A stretch of DNA of 18,067 nucleotides from Acidobacteriaceae bacterium (lineage in GTDB: Bacteria > Acidobacteriota > Terriglobia > Terriglobales > SbA1): NCBI GenBank assembly GCA_003136335.1, contig PLEA01000254.1, positions 1 to 18,067 of the forward strand, written 5' to 3'. Shown piece after piece: positions 14,610 to 18,067 of the stretch (within the stretch, counting starts at the first letter, position 1; each line of letters begins with the position of its first letter). The notes under the pieces were generated by a model. It did not search any database. It had not been told where the DNA came from and saw only the letters and a program-made list of their open reading frames with translations. The translations under genes and the position numbers were made by a program.

Positions 14610-14626
14610 GCGCGGTTTGACAAGCG
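14599..14626. repeat. Perfect 14-base tandem duplication
   Basis: CGGTTTGACAAGCG occurs twice back to back, at 14599-14612 and 14613-14626, with no mismatch. It lies between exbD and the TPR lipoprotein gene and duplicates the putative -35 hexamer. Confidence 0.85.
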
Positions 14627-14638
14627 CGGGCCGCGGCA

Positions 14639-14663
14639 GCACGGAAGCGGTAGGCTTCCGTGC
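14639..14663. repeat. Perfect 10-base-stem hairpin downstream of the second exbD
   Basis: GCACGGAAGC at 14639-14648 pairs perfectly with GCTTCCGTGC at 14654-14663 around a five-base loop. It lies 66 bases past the exbD stop on the minus strand. No T-run follows in that direction, so it is either a weak terminator or another dispersed palindrome. Confidence 0.55.
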
Positions 14664-14728
14664 AGTGGGCCGAATACGAAATTCGCAACTCCGAGCTTTA
14701 CAGCTGCGAGCTTAACTGGACGGGCGGT

Positions 14729-15169
14729 TCAGGCGCCCGATTCTATCTTCGCGGTAATGAGACCGACCTTGTCCACGCCGGCGGCGTGAGCCAGATCAAT
14801 CACATTGGCGACATTGGCGAAGGGGATAGCGTCATCGCCCTTCACGAACATGACCTTTTCCGCGCGCTGCTTGTAAATGTCGGTGAGACGACCCTGCAGG
14901 TTGTCCCAAGTCGCGTCTTCGGTATTAATCTTCACACCCGGCGCCTGGCCCGCGCCCCGGTCGATCAACTGCACGACGATGGTCCGGTCGGGCGTAGTGT
15001 TCTTCGGCGCGTTAGGCGGAGGCGGCTGAGGAACCAGCGCATCCAGTCCTTTGGGGGTAACGGGCGAGATCACCATAAAGATGATCAGCAGCACCAGCAG
15101 TACGTCAATGAGCGGTGTGACGTTCATGTTTGCATTTTGGCCTCCGCTCGGGCCCCCTGACATTCCCAT
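14729..15169 (-). CDS. exbD: ExbD/TolR-family biopolymer transporter subunit (second copy)
   Basis: This 146-residue inner-membrane protein has one TM helix (about residues 19-36) and a periplasmic domain. The motif NVTPLIDVLLVLLIIFMVI carries the proton-pathway Asp22, equivalent to E. coli ExbD Asp25. ExbD works with ExbB as the motor that uses the proton gradient to energise TonB. A proline-rich linker (PQPPPPNAP) follows the TM. The C-terminal part (VMFVKGDDAIPFANVANVIDLAHAAGVDKVGLIT) is the typical ExbD fold. GAGGAGA at 15176-15182, six bases from the ATG, supports the start. It begins 26 bases after the first exbD and is surely co-transcribed with it. ExbD versus TolR cannot be settled from sequence alone. 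Confidence 0.93.
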   Translation of the reverse strand: MGMSGGPSGGQNANMNVTPLIDVLLVLLIIFMVISPVTPKGLDALVPQPPPPNAPKNTTPDRTIVVQLIDRGAGQAPGVKINTEDATWDNLQGRLTDIYKQRAEKVMFVKGDDAIPFANVANVIDLAHAAGVDKVGLITAKIESGA

Positions 15170-15195
15170 GATCGTTCTCCTCTGATTACTTTTAA

Positions 15196-15666
15196 CTACT
15201 GCCCTGCTTGCCCTGGCGTAGCCGGGGGTGGAGGGGCGCTTGGACCAGTTTTCTTCTGCTCGGTGAGCAAGCCAAGGTCATCGACCCCGGCGGCACGAAC
15301 CGCGTCTACAACCTGCACCACGCTGCCAAAACGGGCTCGCATGTCGGCTTTCACGTACACGCGCTTATCCTGTTTGTTGGCGAGGCGATCTTTTACCTTG
15401 CCGGTGAGGTTGTCGACTGCCATCTGTTCGCTGCCGAAATAGACTTTGCCGTCCCGAGTAATGGAGACCAAGAGTGCGTCTTCTTTATCCGCATCGGGCA
15501 TCTGTTCCGGGTTGTTGACCGGGGCCATATCCACGCTGATGCCTTTTTGCAACATGGGCGTGACCACCATGAAGATGATCAGTAGGACCAGCATCACATC
15601 CACCATGGGCGTGACGTTGATATCCGAGCTGACCTTCGCTCCTTCGTTCCGTTGCGCTAATGCCAT
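15196..15666 (-). CDS. exbD: ExbD/TolR-family biopolymer transporter subunit (first copy)
   Basis: This is a 156-residue paralogue of the next gene. The TM motif NVTPMVDVMLVLLIIFMVV holds Asp23. The periplasmic domain includes KVYFGSEQMAVDNLTGKVKDRLANK and RVYVKADMRARFGSVVQVVDAVRAAGVDDLGLL, and the tail is Pro-rich (SAPPPPATPGQAGQ). The frame is open up to 15768. The ATG at 15666 (MALAQRNEGAKVSSDINVTP) was chosen because GGGAGA lies nine bases upstream and the extension has no family resemblance. The two exbD genes differ in linker and tail, so they may form a mixed dimer or serve different partners. The gene lies 130 bases after exbB and 26 bases before the second exbD. Confidence 0.93.
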   Translation of the reverse strand: MALAQRNEGAKVSSDINVTPMVDVMLVLLIIFMVVTPMLQKGISVDMAPVNNPEQMPDADKEDALLVSITRDGKVYFGSEQMAVDNLTGKVKDRLANKQDKRVYVKADMRARFGSVVQVVDAVRAAGVDDLGLLTEQKKTGPSAPPPPATPGQAGQ

Positions 15667-15796
15667 AGCTAGTATCTCCCGTGCTTCCGCCGCGGTCCGG
15701 GCTCTACGCACTCCGCTCTCAAGTTGGGAAGGTCCGGCGCCGGACAAGCTCCAGCGCCGGACAAGCAACTCACTGCGGAAACCAGACCGAGCCGTT

Positions 15797-16558
15797 CTAC
15801 CGGCGAATATCGCCGCGCCTCTTCAGGAAGTAGTCGATCAATTCGCTCGAGGAGTTATCCATCTCTACGTCGAACGCTTCCACGCGACCGGTAAGATAGT
15901 TGAACATCATGACGGCAGGGATGGCGACGAGCAGGCCGATGGCCGTCGTAACCAGCGCTTCCGCAATACCGCCGGCGACTGCTGCCAGACCGGTGGCCTT
16001 GGAGTTGTTGATGCCGATGAAGGCGTTCAGAATGCCCATCACCGTTCCGAACAGCCCCACGAAGGGAGCAGTGGAACCGATGGTGGCGAGACCACCCAAT
16101 CCCCGCTTGAGTTCGGCGTGGACGATGGCTTCGGTGCGTTCCAGAGCGCGCTTGGAGGCCTCAATGGTTTCGCCAGGGATGGCACCCGGGCTATCCTGGT
16201 GAGCCTTGAACTCCATCAGACCAGCGGTGACAACCTTGGCCAGATGACTCTTCTTGTTGCGCTCGGCAACCTTGATGGCTTCGTCGATACGGCCGTCGCG
16301 CAAAGCTCCGGCCACGGCGGGGGCAAAGGCGCGCGATTGTTTGCGGGCTGCGCTGTAGGCCATCCAGCGATCGATCATCACGCCGATGGACCAACCGGAC
16401 ATGATGAAGAGAATGATGACCACGGTTCTGGCGACCCAGCCCATTGCCTTCCACAAGCCCAATGGATCGGTCGCGATGGCGCCGCCGCCTTCCTGGACGA
16501 CCCAGGTGGCCGCGGCAGGAATGTGACTGAGCATACCTGCTACGTGAGTTGCGAACAT
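15797..16558 (-). CDS. exbB: ExbB/TolQ/MotA-family proton channel protein
   Basis: This 253-residue inner-membrane protein has three TM segments at about 43-62, 157-182 and 198-222. The conserved channel region is clear: LATIGSTAPFVGLFGTVMGILNAF (158-180) and GGIAEALVTTAIGLLVAIPAVMMF (196-219), with Glu200 and Thr204-205 in positions typical of the proton path. A cytoplasmic helical domain (about 65-150) lies between TM1 and TM2. It forms the pentameric stator around ExbD. GGAGGAGGG at 16569-16577, ten bases before the ATG at 16558, is a strong ribosome site. The longer frame to 16741 has none and adds 61 residues without family resemblance. ExbB and TolQ are hard to tell apart; the adjacent TonB-type gene favours ExbB. 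Confidence 0.95.
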   Translation of the reverse strand: MFATHVAGMLSHIPAAATWVVQEGGGAIATDPLGLWKAMGWVARTVVIILFIMSGWSIGVMIDRWMAYSAARKQSRAFAPAVAGALRDGRIDEAIKVAERNKKSHLAKVVTAGLMEFKAHQDSPGAIPGETIEASKRALERTEAIVHAELKRGLGGLATIGSTAPFVGLFGTVMGILNAFIGINNSKATGLAAVAGGIAEALVTTAIGLLVAIPAVMMFNYLTGRVEAFDVEMDNSSSELIDYFLKRRGDIRR

Positions 16559-16568
16559 GAGTTGCTTT

Positions 16569-16577
16569 CCCTCCTCC
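16569..16577 (-). promoter_or_regulatory. Ribosome binding site deciding the exbB start
   Basis: The minus strand reads GGAGGAGGG ten bases before the ATG at 16558. It rules in favour of the short exbB start over the open extension to 16741. Confidence 0.7.
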
Positions 16578-16848
16578 GGACTCTCGACATTTACTTGGAC
16601 CCTTTGATGCGCTTGGCGGTGCCATGCGCTGGCAAAAGAATTTAAAGCGCCAACGGGCGTGCTACTTTCACCGCTCCAGCACGAACCCGACTGGCCCTTC
16701 CTCAAGAATCTTGCGGTAAAGCGACCGTACCGGGCTTCCAAAAGCCCTCCCGGCCACCAGAAATACAGGTGGGAATGGGAGGACTAGCTGCACACTTCTA
16801 CGAAAATTCCGAACACGAAAAGTCTTGAACTGCGCCGCGCTGAGGAGT

Positions 16849-17589
16849 TTAACCCCCGGCGAGGGTGAAGTTTACTTGCACCTGAGTCTCGACCTCGACC
16901 GGTTCTCCGTTGAGCAGATACGGCTTATACTTCCACTGCTTGACGGCTTCAATAGCGGCCGGAGCCAACATGGGGTGCCCGCTGATCAACTGCAAGTTCT
17001 GGATACTGCCATCCTTGCTGATCTGGGCCTGCAGAATCACCGTACCCTGAATGCGCGCCTGGCGTGCCAGCGGCGGATAGGTCGGGCTCACTTTGCGGAT
17101 CAAAAGTCCGGACGATACACCGGACGAAACGCGCACGCGAGTCGGGGTGGCGATCTTCGGAACCGCGACCGGCGTGCCGCTGAGAACGCTGCCAATCACG
17201 CCTCCCATCGATCCGCCGGGAACACCGCCCGGAACGCCGCCCACCACACCGGTCGAAGCCATGACTGGCGGTGGGGCCTCGTCTTCTTTGATCATCTCGA
17301 TTTTCTTGGGAATCTTGGTCGGGGTGCGCAGTTCACCGTTCACGATGTCGGTCTGAACCTGCTTGACGATGCGCACCGGCGCGGCTGCGGGCGGTGGTGG
17401 CGGAGGAGGCGGTGGGGGGGCCACCAACATAAATAACGTTGTACCTTTGGGCAAGGCTTCGGTGAAAATCAGCGGAATCAGAACCATGATGCCGACGATC
17501 CCCATCTGGATGGCGAATGAGATGATGGACGTCCATCCGCGCTTGGTCTTCAGCTTGCCGCCGGACTCGATAAGGCTGTCTTCAAACAT
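16849..17589 (-). CDS. tonB: TonB-family energy transducer
   Basis: This 246-residue inner-membrane-anchored protein links the ExbB/ExbD motor to outer-membrane receptors. A cytoplasmic N-terminus (1-18) is followed by a TM helix at about 20-42, a run of ten prolines (58-67), a second Pro/Lys part, a Gly-rich stretch (GGVPGGVPGGSMGG, 117-130) and the TonB C-terminal domain at about 163-244 (SPTYPPLARQARIQGTVILQ, LISGHPMLAPAAIEAVKQWKYKPY, VQVNFTL). The TM helix has no histidine where E. coli TonB has the important His20. GGGAGGG at 17594-17600 sets the ATG at 17589. It lies 187 bases after secF and 290 bases before exbB. The gene could also be called a TolA-like linker, but the C-terminal domain is TonB type. 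Confidence 0.95.
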   Translation of the reverse strand: MFEDSLIESGGKLKTKRGWTSIISFAIQMGIVGIMVLIPLIFTEALPKGTTLFMLVAPPPPPPPPPPAAAPVRIVKQVQTDIVNGELRTPTKIPKKIEMIKEDEAPPPVMASTGVVGGVPGGVPGGSMGGVIGSVLSGTPVAVPKIATPTRVRVSSGVSSGLLIRKVSPTYPPLARQARIQGTVILQAQISKDGSIQNLQLISGHPMLAPAAIEAVKQWKYKPYLLNGEPVEVETQVQVNFTLAGG

Positions 17590-17776
17590 GTGACCCTCCC
17601 CGTTACTGCTTCAGGACCCTACGGATACTTAGACACCGACCGATTCCCCTTTGCTCCCAGTTTTCTCTTGCGCCTGGCGGGCGACCCGAGCCCACAGGGC
17701 GTTCTCGGCAAATACCACACTAACTGCCTACATAACAAGGGCTAACGCAATCAGTACCGGCGCGCCATCGGGTAAC

Positions 17777-18067
17777 TTACCTAGACCGCCCCGGCATGGC
17801 CATCGGACGCTTGCCCTTTTCAATCCGCCAATCCTGATAAGCCACCAGGATGGGAGCCGCAATCGCAATCGACGAATACGTGCCGATTAAGATGCCAATT
17901 ACCAGCGCGAGGCTGAATCCCCGAAGCACCTCGCCACCGAACAAAAAGAGTGCGAGTACGGTAAGGAACGTAAGGCCCGCTGTCAAGATCGTTCTGCTCA
18001 GGGTCTGATTAATGCTCCGATTGACGATGTCCGCGAGTTTCTCCCGCCGCATGAGTTTAATGTTTTC
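17777..18067 (-). CDS. secF: Protein translocase subunit SecF (C-terminal part, 5' end outside window)
   Basis: The last 96 residues of SecF are visible, and the frame runs off the right window edge (ENIKLMRREKL...). The family block MRREKLADIVNRSINQTLSRTILT is followed by two TM helices (about LTFLTVLALFLFGGEVLRGF and LALVIGILIGTYSSIAIAAPILVAY), the last two of the six in SecF. A short basic tail ends the protein. SecF works with SecD in the inner membrane, using the proton gradient to pull exported proteins through SecYEG. secD would be expected just upstream, beyond the window. No terminator was seen in the 187 bases before tonB, so read-through into the tonB cluster is possible. Confidence 0.96.
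   Translation of the reverse strand, partial: ENIKLMRREKLADIVNRSINQTLSRTILTAGLTFLTVLALFLFGGEVLRGFSLALVIGILIGTYSSIAIAAPILVAYQDWRIEKGKRPMAMPGRSR

Noticed and set aside
15667..15768. 34-residue N-terminal extension of the first exbD
   Set aside because: ExbD proteins begin shortly before the NVTPMVD motif, and a ribosome site precedes the ATG at 15666.
16559..16741. 61-residue N-terminal extension of exbB
   Set aside because: A strong ribosome site precedes the ATG at 16558, and the extension lacks any resemblance to the family or a ribosome site of its own.
16735..16750. GGGCTT/AAGCCC hairpin between tonB and exbB as a terminator
   Set aside because: The stem is only six bases and no T-run follows on the minus strand, so a terminator cannot be supported.

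Overview
The window looks like a chromosomal segment from a member of the Acidobacteriota, probably Acidobacteriia near Koribacter. This is inferred from an acidobacterial-type duplicated orphan permease, a secF-tonB-exbB-exbD-exbD-TPR lipoprotein order, abundant TPR proteins, high-GC coding sequence and many short palindromic repeats between genes. There are ten complete protein genes, two genes cut by the window ends and one decayed transposase. No rRNA, tRNA or CRISPR array was seen. All genes except the M20 peptidase and the transposase remnant lie on the minus strand.

Layout, left to right. Positions 1-971 hold the 5' part of an exported TPR-like protein. A 500-base gene-free stretch follows, with AT-rich repeats. 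Positions 1472-4009 encode an orphan MacB/FtsX-type permease. A clear intrinsic terminator separates it from an OmpA-domain envelope protein (4155-5045). An exported M20 metallopeptidase runs rightward (5328-6857) and converges on a dGTPase-like HD hydrolase (7019-8137), with a palindromic repeat between them. About 8307-9283 is a broken IS110-family (IS1111-like) element. Positions 9325-11415 encode a 696-residue exported TPR protein, and 11678-13234 encode PurH. A 480-base gene-free stretch follows, carrying a composite repeat and a terminator. Positions 13716-18067 then hold, in transcription order from the right, secF (partial), tonB, exbB, two exbD genes and a TPR lipoprotein.

Functionally, the right-hand cluster is an inner-membrane proton-driven motor: the ExbB channel, two ExbD subunits and a TonB energy transducer. 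It is followed by a TPR lipoprotein, an order that recalls Tol-Pal loci ending in the TPR protein CpoB. SecF upstream fits an envelope-biogenesis neighbourhood. PurH and the dGTPase-like protein are nucleotide-metabolism enzymes. The other genes encode exported or membrane proteins without a specific assigned substrate.

I did not find a convincing new multi-gene system. The most informative signals are non-coding. The IS110-type remnant can be placed exactly, because joining its flanks rebuilds a dispersed repeat present intact 37 bases away. A composite intergenic repeat occurs in two versions with shared ends and different middles. There are also tandem duplications in possible control regions. 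Start sites were moved inward from the longest open frame for the permease, the large TPR protein, ExbB and the first ExbD, using ribosome binding sites, signal peptides and a terminator.
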